From NCBI GenBank assembly GCA_947069175.1, contig CAMTDV010000028.1, forward strand, positions 65,828,157-65,892,156: a stretch of DNA of 64,000 nucleotides, in the 5' to 3' direction. How positions within the stretch are numbered: position 1 is the stretch's first letter; the number at the start of each line of letters is the position of its first letter. Made by a program: the position numbers and the translations under genes. This DNA is from Scalesia atractyloides (Eukaryota; Streptophyta; Magnoliopsida; Asterales; Asteraceae). This document shows positions 32,310 through 44,836 of the stretch, piece after piece. The notes beneath the pieces are model-generated. The model saw only the letters and a program-made list of their open reading frames with translations. It searched no databases and had not been told where the DNA came from.

Positions 32310-35300
32310 TTGGGCCGCGGAGAGGCCAGAAACGACTCGAACGTGGTCACCGGTAAGTTTCCCCTTAATGAACATTTTGCTTCTGTGCTTTTTGATACGG
32401 GTGCGGATAGGAGCTTTATATCTGAGTCTTTTAGGAAGAACCTAAATCTCACGCTTAAACCATTAGAGACCCCATATGTTATAGAATTAGCCGATGGTAA
32501 ATCTGTAGATGTGACCCAAATAGCATCCGGCTGTCAACTCAAACTCGCGGGCCACACCTTTACCATTGATCTGATGACAACTACCCTGGGTAGTTTTGAC
32601 GTGGTAGTCGGAATGGACTGGCTATCCGACGTCCGGGCTGAAGTTCTCTGCTTCGAAAAATCTATCCGTATTCCGCTCTCTAACGACGAAATCCTGACGG
32701 TACAAGGCGATAAGGCAAGCGCCGTCACCAACATCATCTCTTACATGCAAGCGCAGAAGTATCTTCGGAGAAAGAACTCCTTCGCTTTACTCGCACTGAT
32801 TACCGAACAGCCTAAGGACGAGAAACGTATAGAAGACATCCCTGTCGTCCGTGATTTTTCCGATGTATTCCAAGAAGAACTACCTGGTCTTCCACCACAT
32901 CGACAATTGGAGTTTGAAATCGAATTGGCAAGCAATGCAACTCCTATCGCCAAGGCTCCATACCGCCTAGCTCCAGCCGAGCTACAGGAGCTGTCTACCC
33001 AACTTCAGGAACTTTTAGAGAAAGGGTTTATCCGACCGAGCGTTTCGCCATGGGGAGCTCCAGTCCTGTTTGTCAAGAAGAAGGACGGGACTTTCCGCAT
33101 GTGCATCGACTACAGGGAACTCAACAAGGTTACCGTCAAGAACCGATACCCGTTACCTCGCATCGACGATCTCTTCGACCAACTTCAAGGGTCAAGCTAC
33201 TACTCCAAGATTGATTTACGGTCTGGTTACCATCAGCTACGCGTCAGGGAGGAGGATATCGCCAAGACGGCATTTCGCACTCGGTATGGCCATTACGAGT
33301 TCTTGGTCATGCCCTTCGTCTCACCAACGCACCCACGGTGTTCATGGACCTCATGAACCGCGTGTGTAAACCATACCTCGACAAGTTTGTCATTGTGTTC
33401 ATCGATGACATACTCATCTACTCCAAAAGTGAAGAAGAACATGCGGAACATCTACGATTACTGCTAGGGCTACTTCAACAGGAAAAACTATATGCCAAGC
33501 TTTCGAAGTGTGATTTCTGGATTCGGGAAGTTCAGTTTCTCGGGCATATCGTGAATGAAAGGGGTATCCACGTAGACCCTGCCAAGATTGAAGCCATCAA
33601 AAACTGGGAAGCACCTAAGACACCGACGGAGATCCGCCAATTTTTGGGATTGGCTGGCTACTACAGACGTTTCATCGAGGGGTTTTTAAAGATCGCACAA
33701 CCGCTCACTACCCTCACCCAGAAAGGCATCAAGTATGCTTGGGGTGACAAGCAAGAAGCAGCATTTCAATTGCTGAAGCAGAAACTTTGCAGTGCACCCA
33801 TTCTGTCCTTGCCGGAAGGGACATATGACTTTGTAGTATATTCGATGCTTCCATTCAGGGATTGGGATGCGTACTCATGCAACGCGATAAGGTCATCGCG
33901 TATGCGTCGCGATAACTGACGGTTCACGAGAAAAACTACACGACGCATGACCTGGAATTGGGAGCAGTAGTGTTTGCACTTAAGATTTGGAGACACTACC
34001 TCTATGAAACGAAGTGCACAATCTTTACGGACCACAAGAGCCTCCAACACATCTTTGATCAGAAGGAGTTGAACATGCGACAGCGTCGCTGGGTCGAACT
34101 CTTGAACGATTATGAGTGTGCCATTCGGTATCACCCGGGTAAAGCTAACGTGGTAGCTGACGCCCTCAGTAGGAAGGAACACTTGAAACCTCGTCGCGTA
34201 CGAGCACTACAACTCACTATTCATTCGGGGCTACCCGAACAGATACGCGACGCCCAGTTAGAAGCAGTTAAGGAGGAAAACATCAAAGCCGAATCGGTGG
34301 GAAAAATGGAATGCGATTGGGAAGTAAAACCCAATGGAGCCCGGTATTTCATGAATCGCATATGGGTACCTCTCTACGGAAACCTCAGAGAGCTAGTCAT
34401 GGATGAAGCTCACAAATCCCGATACTCTGTCCATCCGGGTTCGGATAAGATGTATCAAGACCTTAAAGCTGCGTATTGGTGGCCCAACATGAAAGCCGAT
34501 ATAGCCACCTACGTGAGTAAATGTTTGACTTGTGCAAAAGTCAAGGTGGAGTATCAAAAGCCATCGGGGCTACTCCAACAACCTGAGATCCCAGTGTGGA
34601 AATGGGATCAGATCTCAATGGATTTCATCACTAAACTCCCGCGAACCTCGGGTGGTTGCGATACCATCTGGGTGATCGTGGATCGTTTAACTAAGTCCGC
34701 ACACTTCCTAGCTATTAAAGAAACAGATAAGATGGAGAAGTTGACTCGCATCTACATTAAGGAAGTAGTTTCTCGGCACGGAGTGCCAACGTCCATTATC
34801 TCAGACAGAGATGCTCGCTTCACGTCTAACTTCTGGCAGTCACTCCAAAAAGCGTTGGGAACACGCTTAGATATGAGCACAGCCTATCACCCTCAGACTG
34901 ATAGTCAAAGTGAAAGGACCATACAAACCTTGGAAGACATGCTTAGGGCATGCGTAGTGGACTTCGGAAATAGTTGGGAAATCCACCTGCCTCTAGTAGA
35001 ATTCTCATATAACAACAGCTATCATACGAGTATTTCGGCAGCACCGTTTGAGGCATTATACGGTCGTAAATGTAGATCACCGGTCTGCTGGGCAGAAGTC
35101 GGTGACAGTCAACTCACAGGCCCTGAGTTAATACTTGAGGCCACTGAAAATATTGTACAAATCAGAAACCGCATGGCGGCGGCACGAGATCGACAGAAAA
35201 GCTACGCTGATCAACGACGCAAACCGCTCGAATTTCAAGTAGGCGACCGCGTCCTACTAAAGGTGTCACCCTGGAAGGGTGTAATCCGCCTTGGAAAACG

Positions 35301-35688
35301 GGGCAAACTTAACCCACGGTACGTAGGCCCGTTCGTAATCTTGAAACGTATCGGACCCGTAGCTTATCAATTAGACCTTCCTGCCGAACTCAGTGGAGTT
35401 CACAACGTATTTCACGTATCAAATCTGAAGAAGTGTCTATCAGATGAAACTCTAGTCATTCCATTGGATGAGATCCAAGTGGATGAACAACTGCACTTTG
35501 TGGAACAGCCTATCGAGATCATGGATCGTGAGATCAGGACTCGAAGGCACAACAAAATTCCGATCGTTAAGGTTCGTTGGGACTCTAAACGTGGACCGGA
35601 GTTCACGTGGGAAAGAGAGGATCAAATGAAAAGCAAATACCCACACCTCTTCGCAACTGAGCAGCAAACTAATGATACCAGTAACTAA
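32310..35688 (+). pseudogene. pol region of gypsy B (protease, RT, RNase H, integrase, chromodomain-like end)
   Basis: The aspartic protease active site is LFDTGADRSF (about 32,389), followed by FDVVVGMDWL. RT has SPWGAPVLFVKKKDGTFR, YRELNKVTVKNRYPLPR, DLRSGYHQL and catalytic FVIVFIDDILIYS near 33,400. A one-base deletion at about 33,316 (in MPFG) breaks RT. Another at about 33,844 breaks RNase H, and CAA has become TAA at 33,913-33,915. From 33,958 a 576-codon frame is intact. It holds the RNase H end, an HHCC zinc finger (HPGSDK...CLTCAK), the integrase core with DDE blocks (VDRLTKSAHF, SDRDARFTSNFW, SQSERTIQTLEDM), and a C-terminal VRWDSKRGPEFTWEREDQ block of the chromodomain type seen in Tekay/Del chromoviruses. 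Compared with the family only the breaks are abnormal. Confidence 0.93.
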
Positions 35689-35724
35689 ATTTTCGGGATG
35701 AAAATTCTTTCAACATGGGGATGA

Positions 35725-35900
35725 TGTGACAACCTGGAAATTTCTCATACTTTCGTGTACTATTGTTGACTAAATTCTTGTGCATGGCACTTGGAAATCT
35801 TTGTGTATGGCACTTGGGAACTTCTTGTAAACGAACTAACTCTTTGTGCGTGGCACTCTAAACATGTACGCTACATGCTAAACCGCGTCTACTCAATTTT
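35725..35900 (+). repeat. LTR-start-like segment between pol and the 3' LTR of B
   Basis: After CAACATGGGGATGA comes TGTGACAACCTGGAAATTTC, which looks like the start of a different gypsy LTR. It is followed by three degenerate copies of CTTGTGCATGGCACTTGGAA (about 35,775-35,865). The whole ATTTTCGGGAYGAAAATTC-to-TGTGACA module recurs about 207 bp later at the true LTR. Confidence 0.6.
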
Positions 35901-35920
35901 CGGGACGAAAATTCTTTCAA

Positions 35921-35931
35921 CATGGGGATAA
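35921..35931 (+). other. Polypurine tract of gypsy B
   Basis: CATGGGGATAA directly abuts the 3' LTR start at 35,932. A near copy, CATGGGGATGA, lies at 35,714-35,724. Confidence 0.75.
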
Positions 35932-38816
35932 TGTGACATCCCGGGTTTTTCGGATAACTTAAACGTAATACTTGTCAAACTAATTACGTGCTATGTGTAT
36001 GAACGTGTACGAGTTAATGAATACGTGATGAGTGTTTGTGTGATTGTTTTAGTTATAGAATAAGTACAGTAGATATGTACACGAACTGAACCGAACCGCG
36101 ACACGAACTAACTTTGATTCATTGTGACTCTAGGAGTTAGCAAAGTTTTAAAACTATTTCGGCCAAGATCAAACCCAAACCGAGAGCAAACCTAAAACTA
36201 TTTCGGCCAAGATCAAACCCAAACCAACCCGCCCAAGTCCCTAGGCTACGAACCCAAACCAAACCGTAACCTTGTTCTCTTGCGCCTATAAATACAAACT
36301 CATGCATGCCTTCATTCACATACACAAAACCCTAAACAGAAACTGCCGTCGGGCCTTGTGATCGCAGACAGCTTCCTTCCTTGTTCGTTTCTTCCTCTCG
36401 GTCGCAGCAGCAGCAGTCATCGCCATCATCATCTTCCTGTTGATCACGAGCAGCCTCTTCTTCCAGTTCCTGTCAGTTTCGGTCGTGATCTTGTTGGAAC
36501 AGCCGGGTCGTTCTTGTCCAAATCTCGGTTTGTTTGCCTAGTTATTCAAGGTTAGGATTATCTTTGATTTCGAGATCATGTTCGGATATATATGCTTGAA
36601 TGAATTGATTAGTTTGTTTCGGATATATATGCTTGAATGAATTGATTAGTTTGTTTGGGATATATATGCTTGAATGAATTGATTAGTTTGTTTCGGATAT
36701 ATATGCTTGAACGAATTGATTAGCTTGTTTTCGGATCATAAGTGTTGTAAGTAATCGGCTGAACTATCCATTGTTTGCATGAATAATTGTTTGCGGAACT
36801 TGGGAGTTTGCGACTAGGGTTGTTTGCAAAAACTAGAAGTAAGAACTAGGGTTTGCATGGATAAGTTATTAGTAGTGATCTATGATTAAAAATCGGTTCT
36901 TGCTCGCTTAGGTTGATCAATAGGAACGGTTTATGCAAATTGTAATAATAATATACTGAAAATAACTGCTGAGTAATAGTTACAGCCGACTTCATCTGGC
37001 TGTAACTCGGTCGTTAGTTGTCAAAAAACAGATTTTCTGATGTCTAGGACGTAGAGATTTGAATAACGAATCTAAGGGCGCTGGATTCATAATTTTCTGA
37101 AGTCGTTTGATATTTTTAAAGGGCCAAATAAGTTCAGTAACCAAAGCTGTGAAAATTCTGAAATTTTGTTAGTTGTTTATCACGTTGGATTTTAAAATCA
37201 GTAGAGAGTTGAGTCATGAATTTTGCACAGCAACTAGGTATAGAAATTTCCGGGCAACTCCAACTGGAATTTTGTTAATTGGACGATCGGTGATTTTTAA
37301 ATAAATTCTTCCGTGGACTGCAGTCAGAAGGCGACAAATCTGACTGCAGCCTAATATTAATATTTATGGTTAATTGGTAAAGATTTAGGACTTGGAAAAA
37401 TTATATAAATTTCTATGGTATAAATGTCATCTACTGTAAAAATATTGGAATTTTTGGAATGTTAGAACTATTTTATAAAAATCCTAGAAAACAGCTGAAT
37501 TATGAGTGCCAAGCTGAAATTGGAAAACTTGTGATTTTGTGCACCAAATTGTGGCATGAATTGGTTTATGTTTATGATAAGCTGTCTTGATCACTAGGTT
37601 CACATGAGAATACTTGCATGCATGTTTGAGTGTTAGATATGTTGTTTGTGTTTATCACTTTGTGCGTAAATTTCGTGTAGAATTTGTATTGGTGTGTTCA
37701 CACACTGACTTGAAATTAATTGGTTTGTTAGGACGCAACTAGCGGTCCCATCTCTTATAACTTCTTTGCTACACTAACCGAGCAAATAAAGGTGAGTTCA
37801 CGGCCCCTAACTTTATCCGGTTTTTAAACAACAGGGGAGAAACATGTATACATTCTCAAACTCAATCTCTTTACGTTATACGAATTTAACGTCACATAAC
37901 TACTCGGTAACTAAGTTAATGTTAATGTAATGTTATGGTCACTAAGCAGCTTTATCACTTAAGTCCTCGTCAATCTCTCGGATCGTTAGTATTGGGTTTA
38001 ATAGCGGGGGAGTTATAAGTAGTACTACTGGGCCCGACAAGCCCCATCCGAGCTAGTCGCGCTAGCCGACCGGGTATGGTCAACGGGTGAATAATTCGGC
38101 CTAACCTCGCCATGGTCATGTGATAGGCCTGGCAAAACGGAGGCACAACAGTCAGCTTCGATCGCGAACACTTACGTGACATAACTTTAGGCTAGCTACC
38201 TATATATATTAACATTGAACTTAATTACGAATCAACTGTATTATCCCGGGTTGAGGATAATGGAAGCAACAACTTAATATTCCGGGTTTGGAATATTGGA
38301 AACAACAACTTAATATTCCGGGTTTGGAATATTGGAAGCAACAACTTATTATTCCGGGTTGGAATAATGGAACCAATACGTTATCCCGGGTTAGGGATAA
38401 CGGAGAAAATAAACTATAACCGAACAAACGAATTTATGAAAACCTGTGAACTCACTCATCTTTAATGTTGACACTTGTTTCTTTACATGTTTCTCAGGAC
38501 GCTAGGAGCTCTAGGTGCACGCACATGCATTGAACAAGACATCTTTTATCGAGTCTTATTTATCAATATTGTTTTGGGATTTTTCATTTGTTTTGGCGTT
38601 TGTGTTGGCGCCCGCTTCACTACTTATTTATGCTTCCGCTCAAACTTTAAAACTGATGCTTCTGCTAAATATTGGTAATATAAAATCTACAACAAGTGAT
38701 TTTGGAAAACGTATTATCAAATCATATAGAGTCGTTCGACGTACTAGTGTTTCAGATTCTGGTTTGTTCACACGCCTCGCGGTAAAACTCCGCAAGTGGA
38801 AATTGAGGGTGTGACA
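35932..38816 (+). repeat. 3' LTR of gypsy B
   Basis: 2,885 bp, nearly identical to 27,012-29,931. Differences include one missing 33-35 bp ATTCCGGG-type repeat unit near 38,360, single-base homopolymer changes near 37,835 and 38,008, and scattered substitutions. Confidence 0.95.
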
Positions 38817-38821
38817 ATATG

Positions 38822-40407
38822 TGCTAAAAAGGCTATGTAATTCTTTCGTAGGTATTTTTGGGCTTGGGTACATGTCATGAGTTTAAGGCTATGAGAGGGT
38901 TTCTCTCCACGAACTTCTAGGATTTCACCAGACAAAAGAGGGATGCGAACAATCTTATCAAAACAGATCACTTTAGCATGGTGTTTGATTAACCAGTCCA
39001 TGCCTACTTGATGTCAAAACTTCCAAGTTGCGTTGGCGTGAGGTCAATGGAAAAAAAGATGGTTATTGAGGTTCAATTGGCAGTTACGAATAACAGAATC
39101 AAGTACAAGAGGTTCACCACTAGCTATCTCTACTGTTAAGGGTTTTCCTAGTTTGAATCGTGGTATTGAAAGATAAGGCTCAAAATCCAAGGATACAAAA
39201 CTCTTATCGGCACCCAAAGCAGGCTGATTATTGACAAGGAATGTACCGTTAACCATGTCATTGTCAGCACGGGTCTCATTAGTATTTATGTTAAATGCTC
39301 GTCCCCGGACTGGATTTGCATTAACTAGCTTCGGGCAGTTGTTTCAGTAGTGAGTAAGATCACACAATTGTAGCAGGATCCAGGTGGGTAGTAAGGTCGT
39401 GCAGGATTGGCTTGTGGTTGAACAAGATTTTGAACCACTTAATTCGGGGCAGGAGCAAAACGAAAAGTGTTGGCCAGATGGCCATATCGTCCACAATTGG
39501 TACAATGACGGCACGGTAGATGGGGCTGGTGATGACTATCACACTTGTTGCACAAAGGTGTAGTACCGACATATTAACTCTTGGTGGGAGGTTGTGCTGG
39601 TTGATTGGGAGCAACTTGGTTGGGTTGTGTAACAACATCGAAATTTTGGAAGCTTTACGCTTCCTAGACTTCTTGTAGGCTTCGGCCTTGTTTCCCTTGT
39701 GCAGTCTTTTGGTAGATTGCTTCTTGTCGCCTTTGCGAAAAAGTTTACCCTTCTTGACTTACGAGACAGTCATGGTTGCAGCCAACTTGATAGCCTATCT
39801 GACTGTAGCAGGGTTGCTACCAGCGACTATGTCCTGAACTAGGTCAGGAAGGCCATCATTGTACTTTTCAATAGCCTTATCCAAGGGCGTGACCATAGCA
39901 GGACATAACAAACTTAGCTCCTCATAACGGTCAGTGTAGGCACGATGTTCTCTACTATCCTGTTTCAGGTTGTGGAATTCGTTCTCAAGTGCTCTTTGCT
40001 CGTGACGTGGGCATAATTCCTTCATCATAAGAGCTCGAAGCTCTCCCACATCTGAGCCATTGCAACATCAGCCCCCTATCTCTCACCACTCCGTTCCACC
40101 ACGTGAGCGCCCTCTTTTGGAATACACTCGAAGCAAATTCTACTTTGCGCTCATTTGGACACTGAACATGACGGAATGTGCTCAAGACTCTCAAACCACT
40201 GTAGGAGCCTAGTAGCTCCCTCAGAACCACTAAACTTGAGCAGTTTAGCCGAATTGAATTGTTTAAAGTTGCACGAAACAAGTGCATTGTTGTTGTTATT
40301 GTTGGCTTGGTTTAATTGAGTCACAAGATTTGGTAGCACAACAAGTATCTGCTGAGTTATCATGACCGCCATATCGGCGCCCGAGCAGCATTTCGATGAG
40401 GAGGCAT
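38822..40407 (-). pseudogene. gag-protease remnant of gypsy A
   Basis: Read leftwards from a possible ATG at 40,405-40,407. After a frame change comes a poly-Asn run (LNQANNNNNN), then FKQFNSAKLLKFSGSEGATR, ALTWWNGVVRDRG and ELCPRHEQRALENEFHNLK with LPDLVQDIVAGSNPATV, the typical end of the capsid domain. Frame changes near 40,250 and 40,060 break it. The nucleocapsid region (about 39,340-39,640) keeps the cysteine pairs CNYCDSHH-like and CTNCGRYGHLA, with substitutions in the final Cys. The protease follows with GADKSFVSLDFEPYL and MDWLIKHHAKVICFD before element B interrupts at 38,821. The Asp-Thr of the DTGA active site lies at a damaged position. Non-functional. Confidence 0.8.
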
Positions 40408-40987
40408 TATAAAAGAGAAGGAAATATGAGAGAAAACGGGTGAGATTGATGTTGGATAGTCAAAAGAAAACGTTAAAAATATCGATGAAACATAAGGAAT
40501 GTGATCATCTGTTTGTTACCTAAAACAAACAACGACACAAAGTGTCTAATCAAAGTAAATGGGTCTTTATAATGTATCGCGAAGACATGCTTTAGCCTAG
40601 CCTATAAGTGGACACTCACCCCAAGAGTTCCCAGGTAAGAATGACTAGTCCGATAATGCGGATTTGTACGAACACTCTAGCCTAGACAGAAAACTCAGGG
40701 TACAAGCTTCCACCCTTCCAGATTGCACGTGTTCACATTATTAAAACCCAAACTTTGATGAGATTTTGAAAACTTTGAAGGCATGAAGCCTAAAAAACAA
40801 ATCATCTAAGGATAGATGATTGATTTCGAAACGAATTTGTAACTTGTGATTTTTTTTGATAATCACCTAAGGATAGGTGATGGTATTGTTTTAAGATCTA
40901 AACACAAGATAACTTGTGTTAGGGACCTAGGAAGGTTATAGTCTAGGTCAAAGTATTACTAATAACATAATTCCCTATAACCATGAG
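40408..40987 (-). other. 5' leader of gypsy A
   Basis: Untranslated region between the primer-binding site and gag. ATCACCTAAGGATAGGTGAT-like inverted text at about 40,803-40,885 could fold into hairpins. No ORF recognised. Confidence 0.5.
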
Positions 40988-41001
40988 CTTGATACCAATC
41001 T
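40988..41001 (-). other. Primer-binding site of gypsy A
   Basis: On the minus strand GATTGGTATCAAGCTC lies a few bases after the LTR end and is complementary, with one mismatch, to the 3' end of initiator methionyl-tRNA. Confidence 0.8.
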
Positions 41002-41004
41002 TTC

Positions 41005-44000
41005 TGTAACACCCCGACCGCGTAAAACAACCAACCGCGGCGGAAACGTCAAGGAGTCATGTCACAGAACTATTGTTTCACAACACATGGTACATAAAGT
41101 TTTGTATTATTGAATTTAATTGTTTACATTGTCTTGAGAGAATGAAATAAAAAACATAACAATTGTCTTGCAAATTTTAAACTCACTAAGGCCCAAGTCC
41201 ACCCTATGTGAAGCATGCTCAAAGTCAAACATTAGCTCCTGAAACATATGTGAAAATAAAACGTCAGCATAAAAATGCCTATGAGTAACATAGGTTTTGT
41301 GACGAAGATTCATGGATTTGAAAGTTAAAAGAAATGTTCAACTATTACAAAAGTAGCCATGATCCTTTACAAAAATATTTCGTTTATGAAATCATATGAA
41401 AATCAAATAACTTATAAGAAATGATGCGTGGTTAACTTAATAACCAAAATAACTCGTGCCTTGTATAAAATATGTCATGTCTTGTATTTTGTTTGAAGTG
41501 GTTTAGATAACGCGACGATTTATAATATAATGAAACACTTATATATAGGAAGTACCAACGGCGTATCCACCATGCTTTTATCATATTACACATGTCTCTC
41601 ATTTAAATCACTTACCATGAGCCAACAAATGAGATGTCTTGTTTAAACCAATGTCATGTATAAACCAATGCCATGTATAAACCAAATGTCTTTTATAAAC
41701 AAAATGTCTTGTCTCGTCAAAATGTCTTGTATAAAACAGGTGTTTTGAATAAACAAAGGTCTTGTTTAAACAAAAACTCTTGTCTTACAAATCAATTGAT
41801 TTTATTGTGTAGACACATATATATATGGATTGTTGGCGAATACATTCAAGCCTTCTTGAATGTCGGATAAACCCTTATAAAGACAAAGGTTATCAAATGT
41901 TAACCGGATTCTGTCATTCCCTAAAGTCACTTCCAAACAAACCTAGGAAGCGGGAACATGATTGTCAATCCTATGGTACCATTACATACGACCGGTCGGC
42001 GTGATCAATGTTAATGAATGTATCATTGTATATTCAATGCACCAATATGTCTTCAACAATGTAAGCATGTCATGAAAATGTTTTGGAAATCATGTACTTG
42101 GCATACTAAGTCAATATACCAAACAAAAATGTCTTTGAACTCATGTACTAGGTATGCTAAGTCAACATATGAAGTAAAAATGTCTTTGAAATCGTGTACT
42201 AGGTATGCTAAGTCAACATACGAAGCAAAAATGTCTTTGAAGTCATGTACTATATGTATAGATAAACAAAACATGTATAATGTCATGAAAACAAGAACGT
42301 AGTGATAGGCACATATGAATCACCTCAAAACATTTGAAAACATAAAAGAGGGGGCTATGTACTCACTTGGGATTGCGTAAATGTCTTGTTCAAATGATCA
42401 AACAAAGCTCAAGGATTTAAGAGTTCAAGTGTGTCCTAATGTATCGGAATACTATGTTAGTGTGTCGAGACTTTAATTGGAGGATTGGATAGAATGAGGT
42501 CTTATAAACCAAACGAGTGTTGGGACTTGTATGATATGGTTTATAATACCTTACATTCTGATTTGGAAGAGTTTCTAAATGCTTTGACCCGTTACGACTT
42601 GTTAAAATGGTTTACGCCACTTTAACGGGTCGCAAGCGTAACTATGGTTTTGGATGTTTAAATAAGTCCTATGCTGATTCTTATATGCCAAAACAAGTTC
42701 GATTATGTTATAATATCAGTTTAGATGTCAATACTATGGTCTTACATGTTTAAAACCATTTTATGCGCCAAAAGCGTGTTTTCGGCATTTTAAAAGTACA
42801 TAAAATCGATTCATCATATAACTAACCGAAATATATGACTATAAGGTATAACCTCAGAGGGTTATTTCCTAAATTACCATGGTCATAAAATGGGCTTGGT
42901 TGAATCCTAAGATTGATCAAACGGGTCAGATTCGAAAGTCAAAGCAGTAGTAAAACGCTCGACTTACGACTAAGAAATAAGCACTAAACTAGAAATGACG
43001 AGTTAGACATGTTTGAACATGTCTAATAATGTTATAAACTGATTTGGTGAAAAAGCCTTAAGTTTTAATACCAAAAAGCGTTTTCGTCGTAAAATGCATT
43101 TTATACATTTTTTTCTTTTAACTCGTAAAACTTTGACTCGTCATTCGTCTACTAAATGTGGTAATCAAGGTGCAATCGCAAGGGATTAATACCTTCGTGA
43201 TTACGATCACATTGCAAAGTTCAATTAAACTTTGACTTGACCAAAATAGTTAGAACCGAAAGTCAAACAGGAAGCTAAACTGTTTGACTTTTAGCTCAAA
43301 ATAGCTAAATATGAAAGAACTAGGAAGAGTACTTACTTGTGTTGAAGAACACTTTCAGAACTCAAGATAGGAGGCTTCCAAAGACTAGAAACAAACTCCA
43401 AGAAGGATAGAAAGAAAACTTCACACTTTGCTTTGAAGTGTTTTGGAAGTGGTGTGAAAAAAATGGATTAATCAAAGGTATTTATAGTGTTTTAGGATCA
43501 AGGAGGTGATGACAAGTGTTACCAAGTGTGGGTTAGTGTCCTAACATGTGTTAACACTTGGTGATGAAGCAAAATGAGTGCAAGGTATCAAAAATTGGAG
43601 ATAGGTGGCAAACTTGGTGATGAAGCAAACGTTTTTTTTTGACAATTTTGGCCCCTGGATTTGTATTTTCGCGTTTTGTCATTTTAACACCTCTTAACCT
43701 AATATTTAGGTTATATAAAGGCGTTAAGGCATGTGTAACTTGGATTTTATCGGAAATGTTGTGGATGTCGGTTTGTTAGAGTGTACGGTTACACGTTTCG
43801 TAAGTAAAGATAAAACTTTATCCGAACACGGAAAATGATCGAATTTGTGTAATGATTGACATTTTTGCATTCTTACCAATAAAATGCAAGATTTTATTGA
43901 ATAAAGATGTCCAGGATTATATAATGATTGATAATATACATTCTCGCAAATAAAACACAAGATTTTATTAAATACGAAAATGTTTCGGAATTGTTCAATG

Positions 44001-44031
44001 ACTAAAAATGTACAAATGTCATAGCATGACA
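41005..44031 (-). repeat. 5' LTR of gypsy A
   Basis: About 3.03 kb. It contains irregular AATGTCTTGTATAAAC-like repeats (41,650-41,790) and three tandem copies of a 51-bp unit (42,092-42,250). It also has two hairpin-forming CGAAAGTCAAA/TTGACTTTYG pairs like those in D (42,932-42,967 and 43,266-43,302), and a TATA-like TATTTATAG (about 43,479-43,487) facing the minus strand. The outer end is CATAGCATGACA; which CA closes the LTR is not certain. Confidence 0.8.
42092..42250. repeat. 51-bp tandem repeat in the LTR of A
   Basis: Three units around ACTAGGTATGCTAAGTCAAC and AAAAATGTCTTTGAA. Because 51 is a multiple of three, the plus strand reads as a 17-residue repeat. I regard that as incidental. 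Confidence 0.8.
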
Positions 44032-44123
44032 TACAAATATAAATCTTTTCCACACTTGGCGTCATGTGAGGTTGCAAGACATCACCCGAAGTGGCTACTA
44101 GTTACGTTGGTCGACATGGATGG
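44032..44123 (+). pseudogene. Harbinger Myb-like ORF, piece 2 of 3
   Basis: A 92-bp island between elements A and C encoding YKYKSFPHLASCEVARHHPK and then WLLVTLVDMDG. This is the stretch between the SANT-like domain and the NAM-associated region of Harbinger Myb-like proteins. It continues in frame from the end of piece 1 (LKEYC at 25,429) and leads into piece 3. The last bases GATGG (44,119-44,123) nearly match GATGT after element C. Confidence 0.75.
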
Positions 44124-44836
44124 TGTAGGTCCACCTACGGATGTCAAACCTATTCCTTGTTCGTATAACATACACACAAGTGCGGAACCCTAAGTGTGCA
44201 TGCAACCAAAGTAAAGTAAAGAACACGGGGTAACCAAAGATTCACTATCTTGATTAATGATTGAGAACAAGTACAAACATATACACACAATGCTTGTATG
44301 ACTCAAACAAACTTGCTGTGTTCTTGCGTCTTAGTTTTCACCAAAATGCTGAGAGGCTCACTGGACCAACCAACTAACCTTGCTCAACCTGCCAAAACTC
44401 TGACTGAGAGGTGCATGTCTGCTTATATAGTGTCTGTCTAGATTTTCGTACGAATCACGATACTAGACATACGAAACACACTATTTCACACGAGACACAT
44501 CTCCAGAATTTTGGTACGGAACATCTGTTTTGTACGAAATACATTGTTTCATACAAAACCATTCATTGTTTCGTACGAAACATGTGACTCGTACGAAACC
44601 TATGACTCGCACAGAATTCTCATTCTTGGAGAACGTGTGTAGACATGATGTTTACAAGACTCAACGGTATGCACAATGCAACCGATTAACACAGACAAGC
44701 TAAGATGTCATACTAGATCAAGATAGAAGGATATCTCGATCTATTCGATATGACCAAACCTATACAGACACTTGAGCAAAGACCGTACAATTACAATGTA
44801 ACTAAGAACAAGCGACAGACACAAAAGTGTATCAAA
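44124..44836 (-). repeat. 3' LTR of copia C
   Basis: About 713 bp. It holds a cluster of TTTCGTACGAAA-type palindromes (44,520-44,605) and the TATA-like TTATATAG near 44,425. Confidence 0.92.

Larger units (their letters stand above)
27012..38816 (+). mobile_element. Gypsy element B (Tekay-like chromovirus), full length, nested in A
   Basis: LTRs 27,012-29,931 and 35,932-38,816 start TGTGACATCCCGG and end GGGTGTGACA. A perfect 5-bp target duplication ATATG flanks the element (27,007-27,011 and 38,817-38,821). By eye the LTRs differ at about a dozen substitutions, a few one-base homopolymer changes, and one repeat-unit indel of about 33-35 bp. That is well under 1% divergence, so the insertion is recent. 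Interior order: primer-binding site, accessory ORF, gag-pol with a C-terminal chromodomain-like region, polypurine tract. Five frame slips and two in-frame stops break the ORFs. Confidence 0.95.
25430..44031 (-). mobile_element. Gypsy element A, truncated, host of element B
   Basis: A minus-strand gypsy element. The 5' LTR is on the right (41,005-about 44,031) with an adjacent primer-binding site. gag and protease follow leftwards to 38,822, then element B interrupts, then a reverse transcriptase remnant (26,127-27,006), then a partial 3' LTR (25,430-about 26,126). RNase H, integrase and about 2.3 kb of the 3' LTR are deleted. It sits inside the Harbinger gene: the reading frame before 25,429 and after 44,031 joins sensibly. 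No matching target duplication is visible. The right border is uncertain by about 5 bases (44,026 or 44,031). Confidence 0.85.

Noticed and set aside
42018..42302. Plus-strand frame with a 17-residue repeat
   Set aside because: It lies inside the LTR of element A and antisense to the element. The periodicity comes from a 51-bp DNA repeat.
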